A stretch of 64,000 nucleotides of DNA from Lineus longissimus (lineage: Eukaryota > Nemertea > Pilidiophora > Heteronemertea > Lineidae), in assembly GCF_910592395.1 (NCBI RefSeq), contig NC_088314.1:15723998-15787997 (forward strand), written 5' to 3'. The notes beneath the pieces were generated by a model, which had not been told where the DNA came from, did not search any database, and saw nothing but the letters and a program-made list of their open reading frames with translations. The translations under genes and the position numbers were made by a program. Of this stretch, positions 23,901 to 35,581 are shown in pieces. Within the stretch, counting starts at the first letter, position 1. Every line of letters begins with the position of its first letter.

Positions 23901-26900
23901 AGACCAGAAAGAGATTTCTGTTGGGAAGCTGCGCAAACCTGAAAAAATATGGTAAGAGAAAATGTCATTGATATCTGACAAGTTTCATTTGAACACTGTG
24001 TAGGATATAAAACATTCTATCTGCAAGTGCTGGGTTGTTTAATTTTCCACTCCTCCACATGGCCTTTCAAAACCAGTAGTGAGAACCGGCCGAGACTTTC
24101 CAACAATGCACCTTTTTCCATTCTCCTCAATACATCAACAATGACACAATGACAGACTGACACGGTGTCACACCATGTGCCATTTACTGCTCGTGTGCAC
24201 GGCACCCTTTTCCTGAGGTTAAGGTACAGAGTCTACCCTTCATGTACTGTGGAGTGCTACAGGTCAGGTTGTGACATTCTAGAGGGTGGTGTCGTCTTAG
24301 GTTGTATTATGCATTGCAGTGGCTGTGCTGCCCTCTGTCACCTCACCAGCTGACCCAGAGCACTTCACAAGAAGCACATGCCACTTGAATTTTCACTGAA
24401 ACCTCAGAGATACACTCACCTGAATGATTGAGTAGAGTGTGCTCCTGCTCAATGGCTCAAAGGCAACCTCTTCACAGTAGGCTTGGTAAAGCTGAATTAT
24501 TCTTGATGTTATCACTGTTCGTACAACCTTGGGGATTTCAAGCTTTTCACCGTGGCTCAATTTCACAACTTTAGTCCCATATGCAACATCTTGTAGGAAG
24601 TCTGGGCGGGAGATGAAATCTAGAAAATGGTCGACCTTCACTTCACTAAGGCGTGAACGAGTAACACCTTCAACCTCGACTGGCTGAGCCTGGCCAACCT
24701 CCCTTGCATGTTTACGGGCTTCATCTACCCTGTACTTCGTGAGACCAGGAATCATGTCCTGAAAAATCAAGAAAGTAATCGATAATTAGGATTAAGAAAG
24801 AAATGCTTTGTTTCTCAATGTTATCTCGCTGGCCCCAGTCCGACCATGCATCATTGGTTCCATGGAATGGCCACAATGTGTCTTATTCTACAGTATTGTA
24901 AACTTACATGTCACTAAAATGACACTTTTGCTCAGCAGCATGTATGCATGTCATGGGTCCTGAGTTCACCTTGAATTCTGGCACTCAATGCAATGATAAA
25001 GTTATTTAGCAGTGTGCAACTGCATGAAATGTGTAAGTGCTACCAAAATCATCTGCTCTTTATAGCTGATCCCTGTAGGATCCATCACTGCATCGTGCGG
25101 TCAACCTGTGCAGAACCCAAGAATATGAAAAATACGTTGTATGAAAAACTGTAAACTGTGCCTTGCCAAAAGACTTAGGGGTTCCACTGTAGAGGGTTGA
25201 AGAATTGAATGCCATTCCCAAATACCAGTAATACTTGCTCTTTCATAAAAGGTGCACCTTTGTGATGAACATGGGTAAATTCTTCTTCTAGCAATTTGTT
25301 TTATTCATAACAATAGGGGCGCTATGAAGTATTTTACTCACCATTAGTTGCTCTTTGGTTCTATGTGGAGCAAGAATGGACAATATCTGTCGTCTAATAT
25401 ACCATGACGAGGCATCATTATAGCATTTCACCACAACCTTGTCCAGTTCATCGGCCATTGGAGAAGGCACTGCAGGCTGGATCAGTGACATAAGATCGTT
25501 TTCTTGTCCAGGGGCTATGCAGTGCAACGTTAAAGCAACCGCTTCCCTTGCCTTCCTTTTGTAATAACGAAGAGTACTTGAGGAAGCATCATCAAGCGGC
25601 AGAAGAAGCTGTCCTGAAACTGAATTACATCCCCCTTGCTTCAGAAACTGATTGAGGAAGCCAAGATGCATATTCTTTGGCGCTGGAGTTGGGGCCCAGG
25701 ACATGTCGAATTCCTGTGGTTTATCACCATTATCCAGATTATCGGAGCTGGGTGATTCTCCATTACTTGATGACAAAAGGTGACGTCCCTGAAATTAAAG
25801 CGCCGACATTTCAGTTTTTGTGAAAGACAAGTTACAATACACATAATTTCAGAAGTATACTGTCATACAGTCATGTATTCAGACAATATCGAAGGGCATA
25901 TCCTCATTCATTTTTTATATGAAGCACAAATCTGCCCTTCATTCAAAAGTGTAGATCAATTATGCTTTCTAGCTGAGAAATCTTTTCTCTGATCAATATC
26001 TCGACCTCGTCCTATGCACTGAAAGAAGCAAGACATTAAATTCAATATGGTGAAAACTGGCTTAGGAAAGGCCATAGTATTAGCTTGGTTGGTAACCCAA
26101 TGATGGAATCGCACAATAGCAAACAACTGCTAACGCATTGCACATAATAGCGGGACTGACAGTAAGTACTCAAGGCCTGCTTGGAGTGCATAGGATGTGA
26201 ATGTACAATGCTCCTTGACCCCTGGTGGTTCTCGGTTACAGGAAAATTCGTCCCCGGATAATTCGTCCCCGGAAAATTCGTCACCGCAAATTCGTCCCCG
26301 GATAATTCGTCCCCAAGGAAAATTCGTCCCCGGAAAATTCGTCCCCGAGGATAATTCGTCCCCGAGGATAATTCGTCCCCGGAAAATTTGTCCCCGAGGA
26401 TAATTCGTCCCCGGAAAATTTGTCCCCGAGGATAATTTGTCCCTGGAAAGTTCGTCCCCGAGGATAATTCGTCCCAAGAATATTTCACAAAGTTGAAAGT
26501 TTCTGACTTTACTTTCTAAGACTCTTAAGTCTTGTCGAATGGACTGTAGGTCTACTTTCGATTTTTCTCATTCAGTGTAACACCTCTCTTTACTACCATA
26601 CTAGCTAGTTACCTACCCCACTATTTTTATAGTAGGTAGAAGTAGGCAGGCGAAATATTCTATTGAAGAATTTAGAGCTTTTCTTTCATTCTGACCAGTA
26701 AAAATACTTATTTGAAAAAAAAAATTATTTCGCCTGCCTACCTCTACCTACTAGTATGAAAAGAGTGGAGTAGGTAACTAGCTAGTAGGGTAGTAAAGAG
26801 AGATATAATGAATGAGAAAAGTCGAAAGTAGTAAGTAGTAGTTATTACTAGAAAGTAATGTCAGAAACTTTCAACTTTTGTTTAATTTTACGGGGATGAA

Positions 26901-29136
26901 TTATCTTCGAGGACGAATTTCCCAGGGACGAATTATCCTAGGGGACATATTTTCCGGGGACGAAATTTTCCTCGGGGACGAATTTTCCAGGGACGAATTA
27001 TCCTCGGGGACAAATTCTCCAGGGACGAATTATCCTCGGGGACGAATTATCCGGGGACGAATTTTCCTCGGGGACGAATTTTCCGGGGACGAATTTTCCT
27101 AGGGGACGAGTTTTCCGGGGACGAGTTTTCCGGGGACGAATTTTCCGGGGACGAATTTTCCTAGCCACCCCTGGTATATGGATGCATGTTTTCACTGGTA
27201 CATTTTATCAACCTAGCTTCATCATGATCAGACGTGGTGTTGGTAGGCACATGACCTTGGCATTTTCTTTCTTGTCACAAGTGGTCTTACCTGGATGATA
27301 CATGTAGACCCAGCAGAAGAAATTGATGAATTATCATCACCTTTGCCTCCCATCTCATCAGAAACCAACTTGACTTGTTGTCTGTCAGATGTTACTGGTG
27401 ATCGACTCTGATGCTGGAAAAAAAATACCGAGTACATGCAACTGCGCTGTTTGCTATGATCTTGAGCTTCATTCATTGAATACTACTAGTGGAATTGACT
27501 GAGTGGTGTTAGCGTTGGATTAGGATGAACTCTTCAGTGATTGGCTTAGCTGAATACTGATCAGTCACAATGTAAATGTCAGTAAGGATTACTATGATTC
27601 ACACTTTTCATTGAGTAAAACAATCATCTACCACTTTAGCAGTAACACTAACAGAAATGCTTCCTCATTATCAGTATCACTAGTGTGCCCTGTACTGAAA
27701 GTGAAAGAACATACGATAAAACTTGACTGTGTGGTACCACCAAGAGGTCCTAAGGTAATTGAGAACATCATGCTACACCAAGCTCACCTCAAGGTCGATA
27801 TCGACAATCACTGTACCCACAAAACTTTCCTCTGTACCAGAACATGGTAGAGGCTCATCATAGGCGGAGGAAGTGCCAGGCTGAAAAAGCAATTGTGAAC
27901 TAAAGCAAACAGTATGGACAACAATCTTTCAACATAAATGTACGTCACTGTATGTAGAGTGAACATGGCGTCTCGTCCAATCATCCCATTGCAAGTATTT
28001 CCTATTGGCATGTCCAGCCCATGTCATGAATATCACTGGTTACAATGCTGATTTTCAATGCTTGAACTTTTACATTGTGACCTTGAAATTAATGAAAATT
28101 GAAGAAGGAATGTTTTTGACAAAATCACTCTCCTTTTATTCAAGGAAAACATTTATACTCATTTATACAGGAACATAGCAAGCCGGGTCAGGAGCTCCTT
28201 CAGCCACTTGCTTACCTTCTGTTCCGTTGAGATATTCGAAGAGGGATGAGGCCTGTGCTGTTCTTTGTCGCAGTCTTTACAAATAGCTGCAATAAATATT
28301 AGAATGAATGAACATGAGATGCTCGAGTGTACTGTGTAGTCATCACCATGGGTGCATAGCCTACATTGTAGGAAAGGCAATATCATGATATCAAGTGGTT
28401 TGCCGTCTGGTTGGAGGCGACAAATTTGTTGACCCTCGCTGGGACTCAACCTCAGAGGCACAACACGAGCGATTGATTCTCCAGGTGTCTTCGAGAAAAT
28501 AAATTATTTAGAAAGCCCTTCACGACACAGGCCTCTATTAGTAGCCCAAGTGCAAGTATAGTACCGGTATATAAGAGATAGCTAATGAGCTGATGAGCCA
28601 TTCATAATCAGAGCTAGATGCTTACCAGAACCAACAGGCAAAAGAACTCTCCACTTCTCGAACACCATCCTGGATGCGCTTGCTGAAATACCACGATCTT
28701 TTTGTGGGCGTCTGGTGGAAGTGGCTTTGTGCAGAGGATGTTTACACATTCTTGACGGAATCCAGCAAAGGCCCAACTTGTAGTGGTGAACTGGGCATAT
28801 CGTAGTGTCGAGATCTGGGGATTCAAAGTCGAACACTCCTGCTCGAAGCGCAATGAGCTGCCATTCGTACTCAACCACGTCACTGCATGCAATGCCCATG
28901 GTGCCAGCTTCAACATGTTCAACATGCCCACGCCTGCTGGATGACCAAACTTTTAGACGGGTCAAATGCGCCTGAATATCTTTCTTGCAATGTTTCAGCC
29001 CAACTACACTAGTGTCCTTTGGATATTGGGTAAACGGACCACAATCTACCCCACAGCTTATAGCGGAAAATCCGCACTTTAATGATATCTTTGGTTTTTT
29101 GGGCTCAGGCTCGCAAGTGTCAATGATATCAGCCAT
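20947..29136 (-). CDS. C2H2 / DDE-like uncharacterised protein, 11 exons, 1,194 aa
   Basis: Exons, in transcription order: 29136-28626, 28478-28347, 28286-28216, 27880-27788, 27413-27291, 25788-25342, 24758-24420, 23938-23827, 23340-23091, 22775-22496, 22173-20947. All boundaries have GT/AG; phases agree, and the total of 3,585 nt is open throughout. Domains: a Cys/His-rich N-terminus (CRLCTH...ICKDCDKEQH); a helical block (VDHFLDFISRPDFLQDVAYG, FEPLSRSTLYSIIQ, SLSGLDNIAAEG); a Cys/His cluster (ADHCITFALSD, CSHDHDLVCERCE); then ITMDWTMKFLPTKYREAQQ, FLRSDNAGCYHN and DFSEAQAGKDICDRK, which look like the three acidic positions of an RNase H-fold transposase; then a C2H2 finger CPENGCDQFF...H...H; then a conserved tail ending near QVMSYFSRL. 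This family is common as 'uncharacterised/C2H2' proteins in cnidarians and other invertebrates. Catalytic activity is inference. The exon 2 acceptor (28478, alternative 28488) and the start (frame open to 29268) are least certain. No stop or shift is seen, so it is likely a functional gene. Confidence 0.82.
26227..27166. mobile_element. foldback element with GTCCCC-rich arms, 9-bp TSD, in an intron
   Basis: The left arm (26240-26475) repeats a 16-17-bp unit of the type GGATAATTCGTCCCCGA. The right arm (26890-27160) carries the inverse. The centre is also inverted (26490-26700 against 26725-26875: AAAGTTTCTGAC, CTAGCTAGTTACCTAC, TTTCGCCTGCCTAC). ACCCCTGGT flanks both ends (26218-26226 and 27167-27175). 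Ends are GG...CC. A 9-bp duplication with long inverted arms suggests a Mutator-like foldback. It lies in the intron between exons 5 and 6 of the C2H2/DDE-like gene, and the splice sites are untouched. Long open frames here (repeated GTNYPRG) are artefacts of the array. Confidence 0.8.
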
Positions 29137-29269
29137 GCTTGCTTGTGTTGTGTGACCACCATGTAGTAAACTTGCGTGATGAATTCCATACTGGCCGTGA
29201 TGTTGCCCTGAATGACGCATTCGTGAAGGCCTGCGGTATGGGGTGGGGGTGCCCTGGTACGCAATCACC

Positions 29270-29970
29270 AGTAGTCCTGAGCACCTGTTGCTGCTTATGT
29301 ATATTCTTCCATGATGTCAGGAGGATTATTTAGACAGGAATAAACCAGAAGAGACCAGAGGGCATCTTCCAAATCCATCATGGAATGCAGTGCAAATAGT
29401 ACAAAAAGCAGCAAACACCTCGCAATATACATGCAATCACAAACTCATCTTAAGAGCGGCCAACGATTTTATTTCTGTAACTGAAAATAGGGTCCCATAT
29501 TGATCTCCTGCAGAAGTGGTGTTGCCCAACACCCTGCAAAGGGTGAGGTATACCCCGTGGAAGTAGGCTATCTTTTAACTTTTTTATGATAACGTACCCA
29601 AAACATGTGCTCTTCCGCAAAAGAGGGTGAAATCTATGATAAAACAAAAGTGTCCAAAAATTGTCCATGATGTCCCCTTTCCAATGATACCAAGCAAAGT
29701 GGACTTCTTTGTCCAGAAAGTTTTTTTTTAAATAAAAACTTTTTGTCATTTTCATCAAAACTGTGCATTTTTTCTAATGGTTAATGCATAGAAAAAAATA
29801 GGATGAGTTAATACCCCCCATTCCTGACCAGTGTGATTTTTCGCCGAATGGCTTTGCCTGCCTTCATCCTACCCCAAGACCAGTCCATGGTAGGAATTTG
29901 AGCCAGAACTGTTGACCCCCCACTTAATCACTTTTTGCAGATATTGCCTGGTTGTACCGTGGACTCACAC
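29270..29970. other. no gene seen; candidate promoter region of the minus-strand gene
   Basis: Upstream of the 1,194-aa gene's predicted start. No convincing TATA-type box or other element could be fixed. The frame of exon 1 stays open to 29268, so the first exon may extend further. Confidence 0.3.
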
Positions 29971-29974
29971 TTAA

Positions 29975-30327
29975 TACCTTTAATCATTACATAATATATA
30001 TACTTATACCTATTTAAGTGAATGTTTGGTGTGGCCCAGTGCCAGTGCTTGCAGGCATACAGGCACCTGCAAGCACATAGAATTAAGGATAAGGACTAAT
30101 GTTATAGTAGAGTGATAAACTCAAGGAATGGCTTTTAATGACGGAATGACGGAATATATTTACAATTTACAGAACACGAATATGTACATACCTGCAAGCA
30201 CATAGAATTAAGGATAAGCAAGGAATAATGTTATAGTAGAGTGATAAACTCAAGGAATGGCACTGGGCCACACCAAACATTCACTTAAATAGGTATAAGT
30301 ATATATATTATGTAATGATTAAAGGTA
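29975..30327. mobile_element. TTAA-flanked MITE, 353 bp
   Basis: TTAA (29971-29974 and 30328-30331) flanks TACCTTTAATCATTACATAA and its inverse. The arms of about 70-75 bp are essentially identical and end at the CACTGGGCCACACCAAAC block. Inside, a 70-bp direct repeat (CCTGCAAGCACATAGAATTA...CTCAAGGAATGGC) occurs twice (30066 and 30189). A TTAA target implies mobilisation by a piggyBac- or Kolobok-type transposase. No coding content. Confidence 0.8.
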
Positions 30328-30586
30328 TTAAAGAGCATTAAAACTAGTGTATTGAAAAAGGCAAGACCAGCTTGTGCTGCCATCTGGAATGGGCAGCACA
30401 ACTATTAAAGACATTAACCCATTCTCCCACATACACCCCCTACTTATAGAAATTTCTCCCGAAATTTAGTTTAATAAAGGTTCCGAAATTTAGTTTAATA
30501 AAGGTTGGCGTGAGTCAGGTCAGTGAATAAGATTGCAGGTAGTGCAATCTTTGTCAGGTGGAATTATGACACGTTCTTACTGCACA

Positions 30587-32761
30587 TATGGAATGCCAAA
30601 GCGGAATAAACTCAACACAAGAAAATACCTCAAGATATTCTAAATTCTCTACCAACAATCATGAACTTCAACCAAAACTTTAAAGAAACACCCTCAAAAC
30701 AAAAAAAAGACGCAAGAAAGAGGAAACAGCTCAAGATAAAAAAAAACCTCCCTCAAAGAAAAATTATTCGCCTCAACATTAAAAAAGTCCCTCAAGGCAA
30801 AAAATTCCCCTCAAGATATAAAAAACTCCCTCAAGATAAAGAATTCGCCTCAACATTAAAAAATTCCCTCAAGATATAAAATTTTCCTCAAGATTTAAAA
30901 AACTCCCTCAAGAAAAAGAATTCGCCTCAACATTAAAAAGGTCCCTCAAGACAAAAAATTCCCTCAAGATATAAAAACTCTCTCAAGATATAAAAACTTC
31001 TTCAAGACAAAGAATTCGCCTCAACATTAAAAAAGTCCCTCAAGACAAAGAATTCCCTCAAGATATAAAAATTCCCCCAAGACTCACGTGACCAGGATCA
31101 AGAATCACGTGACACGCATAAATCCCTGACGTCAGACGTCGGCGCGCAAGCTGTCAGCTTTGACATTTAGGCCATGGGACGAGTGGCAAAAATGTGTCTA
31201 GAAAAAGGATTCCGTTTGACAAATTAGCGGGCAAATTGAAAACAGTCGTTTTTGGGTAATATGGGGGTGCTGATTTCAAAAATCAATTTTTCTCCCGCGT
31301 AAAGTTGCACATTAAGTCAGAAATGAGACCCTTAATAGGGCCTAATGGTCCCAAAGTAAGGGTCAAAAAGTTGATGTCATCGAAACATGTCAACATGGGT
31401 ATCAAAATGAAGGTCTATGGGGGTACTTTAACATTGCATAGTTTTTGGCCCCCTTAACGAACCGTGGGACCCCCAGGGAGGGTCAAAAAGGGCAAAAGTG
31501 GTAACTTTGACCCTGTCCCACGATCTTCATAGGGACTATAAATGGATAAAAAAATTTTATTTGACAGTAATCGTATAGACCTTCAAAATGATACCCATGA
31601 CAACACTCTCGGGGTAAGGGTTGCCGAGATAGTAATTTTGACCCCTTTTTAGGCTCCAAATTTAAGATCTCGAAAACCTTTTGCCCAAGGGTGTCGTCAT
31701 GGGTATCTATGAAAAGGTCTATGTGAGTACTGTTGAATAAAACAGTTTTTATCCACATGCGGTGCCCATGAAGCTCATGGGAGGCGGTCAAAGTTTCCAC
31801 TTTTGCCCTTTTTGACCCTCCCTGGGGGGGTCCCACGGTTCGTTAAGGGGGCCAAAAACTATGCAATGTTAAAGTACCCCCATAGACCTTCATTTTGATA
31901 CCCATGTTGACATGTTTCGATGACATCAACTTTTTGACCCCTACTTTGGGACCATTAGGCCCTATTAAGGGTCTCATTTCTGACCTAATGTGCAACTTTA
32001 CGCGGGAGAAAAATTGATTTTTGAAATCAGCACCCCCATATTACCCAAAAACGACTGTTTTCAATTTGCCCGCTAATTTGTCAAACGGAACTTCACATTT
32101 TTCACACTCGTCCCATGGCCTAATTTTGAGGATGGCGAGGCAGCACATGCAGCAGGCTGAGCTTGATCGACTCTTCCAGGACTCTCAAATGGAGGATCTG
32201 TTAAGAGATCTCCGTCGTAATACGACCGATGCTCCCGAAGGCGTACGTGGCATCGTCCGGCAGCTGCTCGATCATCCGTACATGGCAGGGATAGGGCGCC
32301 AGCTACCACTACCAGCGGGGTCAACGACAACAGCAGCAGCAGCAACAACAAGTGACATAACTTCCTGGTCACGTGATTCTTGATCCTGGTCACGTGAGTC
32401 TTGGGGGAGTTTTTATATCTTGAGGGAATTTTTTGTCTTGAGGGACTTTTTTAATGTTGAGGCGAATTCTTTTTCTTGAGGAAGTTTTTATATCTTGAGA
32501 GAGTTTTTATATCTTGAGGGATTTTTTTGCCTTGAGGGACCTTTTTAATGTTGAGGCGAATTCTTTTTCTTGAGGGAGTTTTTTATATCTTGAGAGAGTT
32601 TTTATATCTTGAGGGAATTTTTTCCTCTTTCTTGCGTCTTTTTTTTTGTTTTGAGGGTGTTTCTTTAAAGTTTTGGTTGAAGTTCATGATTGTTGGTAGA
32701 GAATTTAGAATATCTTGAGATATTTTCTTGTGTTGAGTTTATTCCGCTTTGGCATTCCATA
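30587..32761. mobile_element. 2.2-kb foldback, TATGG...CCATA, 6-bp TSD TGCACA
   Basis: TATGGAATGCCAAAGCGGAA at the left is the inverse of the right end, flanked by TGCACA (30581-30586 and 32762-32767). The outer arm segments contain tandem CCTCAAGATATAAAAA-type units (about 30690-31080 and, inverted, 32405-32640). The inner arm segments (31140-31508 and 31795-32130) are near-perfect inverses. The central loop is about 31509-31795. The right arm carries an extra about 230 bp (32127-32360) with no counterpart on the left (see 32133-32383). Confidence 0.88.
32133..32383 (+). CDS. captured exon-like ORF inside foldback (83 aa)
   Basis: From ATG at 32133 the frame reads MARQHMQQAELDRLFQ, then MEDLLRDLRR, EGVRGIVRQLLDHP and a Thr/Ala-rich tail running into the arm sequence. 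It lies in the only part of the right arm that is missing from the left arm and is clearly more GC-rich than its surroundings. The helical, charged composition looks like real coding sequence. I do not recognise the family. It could be a host exon fragment captured by the element, or a relic of the element's own gene. Confidence 0.35.
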
Positions 32762-33020
32762 TGCACATGCTATTCGCACTCTCTTATTAATCACCTCTTG
32801 ATAATGGTTTAGTATGCTGACCGAGGTCGACATATTATACATGTAGGGCCTAGCTGGATGCAATACTTGTGAAAACATGGCAACAATGATATGGACTTCG
32901 TGCTGAAGAGCAATTAGCAACTAAGAATCTAATCTGTATTTTTGACCATGGTCATGAATGTTCACCATTTTGTTTAGATATGTCCAGATAACAAAGTTAC
33001 ATTTAAGCTGATGATCATAA

Positions 33021-33795
33021 TGTAGCGGTAAAAGGGCTTATAATATTTGTCACCGTATAAACTTCGCAACTCTGAACTCGAACCCAAAGACTAAACCAAC
33101 TAAGATATATATTTACATTATTTATTATCCACGTCCCTCTAACCTCATATCTACAACCGACACTAAAATATTACAAAAATAAGGCGCACAATAAAATATC
33201 AACAAGGGATCATATAAAAGAATCTTACCATGCTGTAAGGTCAAGGGTGAAGTCAATTAAAAATACTCTGGCGCTTTTCAAGAGAAATGTCTTGTTTGGC
33301 TACAGAGGGTGAAGTCAATTAAAATGCTCTGGCGCTTTTCAAGAGAGATGTCTTGTTTAGCTACAGAGCGTGAAGGCTGGCTTTCTGGATCTGCCAGGAC
33401 TTACTAAAACATCTGAACATCATTATTTATACCTAATTATACACACCCCTCATGGGTAAATAGCCTAGCCCAAATATCAGGCTCTGAGCCAACTAGCACT
33501 CAGTAATTAAGGAAACAACCAATCAGTACACAGCAGCATCAATACAAGATTATCAGACAGGGCCAAGGGCAGGAGCCTAGTAACCAGCTGCTAATCAGGA
33601 AGATCATAAAAGGGGTCAAACAGCTTAAAAGATAGAGATTATAAAACAATGAAAAGGGGCAATTAAGAAAGCAGGTGTTGAAACTCATAACGGTTTAACG
33701 ATCCTGGGTGTCTGGGTTCAACAGGGCTAGAGAGAAACACAGAAATAATAATTACAGATATACAAATGTAGTAAGCAATTCCTAATATTGTCACA
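33021..33795 (-). repeat. 3' LTR of the gypsy element
   Basis: It differs from 37897-38672 by about three changes (one-base indel near 33408, an AAATATC/AAAGATC change and a GTTTAA/GTTAAA change). It contains an internal about 62-bp direct duplication (GGTGAAGTCAATTAAAA ... CTCTGGCGCTTTTCAAGAGA) shared by both LTRs. Confidence 0.92.
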
Positions 33796-34144
33796 TTGCC
33801 CCCACAAACGAAAAATTGATGTCCCCATCAACATATAAAATCCAAGTGAAATATAGGAATTGTAAAATTTACAAATACTGTACAAATATAGATATATGCA
33901 AAACTTTGACGACGAAAAATATTCAGTTAATACAAGTAAATGCAAGAACTCTAAATATCGTCACATTGCCCCCACAAACGAAAATTGATGTCCTCATCAA
34001 TAATGGAACTTAAGGAAACAGATACATAATAAATGAGTGACAAGAATGAAATAAGTATACATCAAATTAAATCGAATTAAATGAAATGAAAATGAATTAA
34101 GAAAGATAACGAGGTATCCGGTTAATCACATGAGATGAACTGCT

Positions 34145-35581
34145 CTAAGCACAATTAATCGAATACATGTCCAAAAGTCTTAATGACCAGCACAACTGGA
34201 AAACTAAATATCTCAGCACTTTCATATATAACAAAATTGTTAATTCCATTGAGTTTGAAGTCCATGGCGAAGTTGATGGACGTATGGTTCCTTGTCTCAG
34301 CAATTTCTTTATACAGTCTTTCTCTTCATCTTGGAATGCCAGTGCGGCGCGACGAGGATGTTGCTTAACAGGCCTGGCATCGCCAGTTTCAATCTTATGT
34401 TCAATGAGGGAGGTACGCCCTATATCATCTTCGTCTTTTGAGAATACATCTTGAAATTCAATCAAGAGTTTCAGGATTTCGAGTTTCTCTGAATGGGACC
34501 TGGATTTACTTGACCTTTCATAGAGGTCAATTAGGTGATGGGGAAGCTCACCATGCGTTATTTCGGGTGACTTTGAGCTGGTTCTTTTAGACTGTACAGA
34601 GTTGTACTTGTCTCGTTTCTTTGGCCTAGATCGTGCATTTTTCTTATTTTCATAAGATTTGCAGTCTTTAGGTTGTTGGAGGCATAGTCTTCGGATACTT
34701 TCAAAATTCTCGGATAGTTTAGGATTTTCTTCTACCGCGACACATTGTTCAGGTGGCGCAACTTTCTCAACTATACCAACTGCCGTGTCTTGCTTAATGG
34801 ATTTATCATCCTTGAAAGGATTTAATACTCTTATCCTAATAGTGGTACTCTCAGCGGCGTTTACAAGACAGGGAGCTATGAGCATGCCTGTTTTCTCAAT
34901 AAACGTTTTACTATTTTCAATCAATAAGCATGAGTCATCTGTAGTACTTTGTTTTCCATCTGACTCAACAAAACAATCAACCATTTTCTCACTCAATGCT
35001 GGTACAACAAAATGGTCTGCTACCATTACTCTCCGGGCTTGATAGGGAGTACCTATCCTAATCAATGGAATCTTCTTTCCATGAAACACCATCTTATTTT
35101 GACTCAACAACAAGTCGGCCGGGCCGGCTGGATCTCGGATCAGAATGTCTGCACCGATTAAAATTTCATCTTCAATGTCAGCGACAATGATTGTTCTCTC
35201 AACTTGGAGGGGGCCTAACCCTAGTTTAAATACTGCTTTACCAAAACGGGAGATTAAAGTCCCATCTGCGCCCGTCATAGGTCGTGATTCAGGATTTGCT
35301 ATAAGCTCAGGCTTCACTTCACGAGGAATTTTCTCATACACTCTCTTCGACATAAACGTCCTGGTTGCTCCTGTATCAACGGTGAGTAACACATCAACAC
35401 CTTGAACAGAGCCTTCAATATAAACACCACTACACCTCGGTTTCTCACGCCTTGCTTTCTGCAAATCTAATTCGTCACTTATAACATTGTCATTGGCACT
35501 TTTTCTCATCTCATTAGTTGTTAAATCAGTACTTTCACCAGAATTGGCTAACTCTTCGCCCGCAGAATTAGCCTTTACCAC
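34145..35581 (-). CDS. pol: truncated pol: protease and N-terminal edge of RT (about 478 aa)
   Basis: Read in the -1 frame relative to gag; no ATG is needed because frameshifting at 35587-35581 would enter it. An aspartic protease with VDTGATRTFMS (catalytic Asp near residue 69), the flap-region equivalent and ILIGADIL is at residues about 53-160. A linker follows. Then comes the RT entry region (IEHKIETGDARPVKQ, HPRRAALAF, GTIRPSTSPW) at about residues 395-445. Just after SPW the sequence departs from RT and ends within 30 residues. The palm, RNase H and integrase are deleted, so the element could only move with help in trans. The deletion is internal, because both LTRs are complete. Confidence 0.85.
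   Translation of the reverse strand: MVKANSAGEELANSGESTDLTTNEMRKSANDNVISDELDLQKARREKPRCSGVYIEGSVQGVDVLLTVDTGATRTFMSKRVYEKIPREVKPELIANPESRPMTGADGTLISRFGKAVFKLGLGPLQVERTIIVADIEDEILIGADILIRDPAGPADLLLSQNKMVFHGKKIPLIRIGTPYQARRVMVADHFVVPALSEKMVDCFVESDGKQSTTDDSCLLIENSKTFIEKTGMLIAPCLVNAAESTTIRIRVLNPFKDDKSIKQDTAVGIVEKVAPPEQCVAVEENPKLSENFESIRRLCLQQPKDCKSYENKKNARSRPKKRDKYNSVQSKRTSSKSPEITHGELPHHLIDLYERSSKSRSHSEKLEILKLLIEFQDVFSKDEDDIGRTSLIEHKIETGDARPVKQHPRRAALAFQDEEKDCIKKLLRQGTIRPSTSPWTSNSMELTILLYMKVLRYLVFQLCWSLRLLDMYSINCA

Noticed and set aside
26042-27195. Several long open frames with repeated GTNYPRG / NSSPRIIRP text
   Set aside because: They are translations of the 16-17-bp inverted arrays in the foldback, open in several frames and both strands; not proteins.
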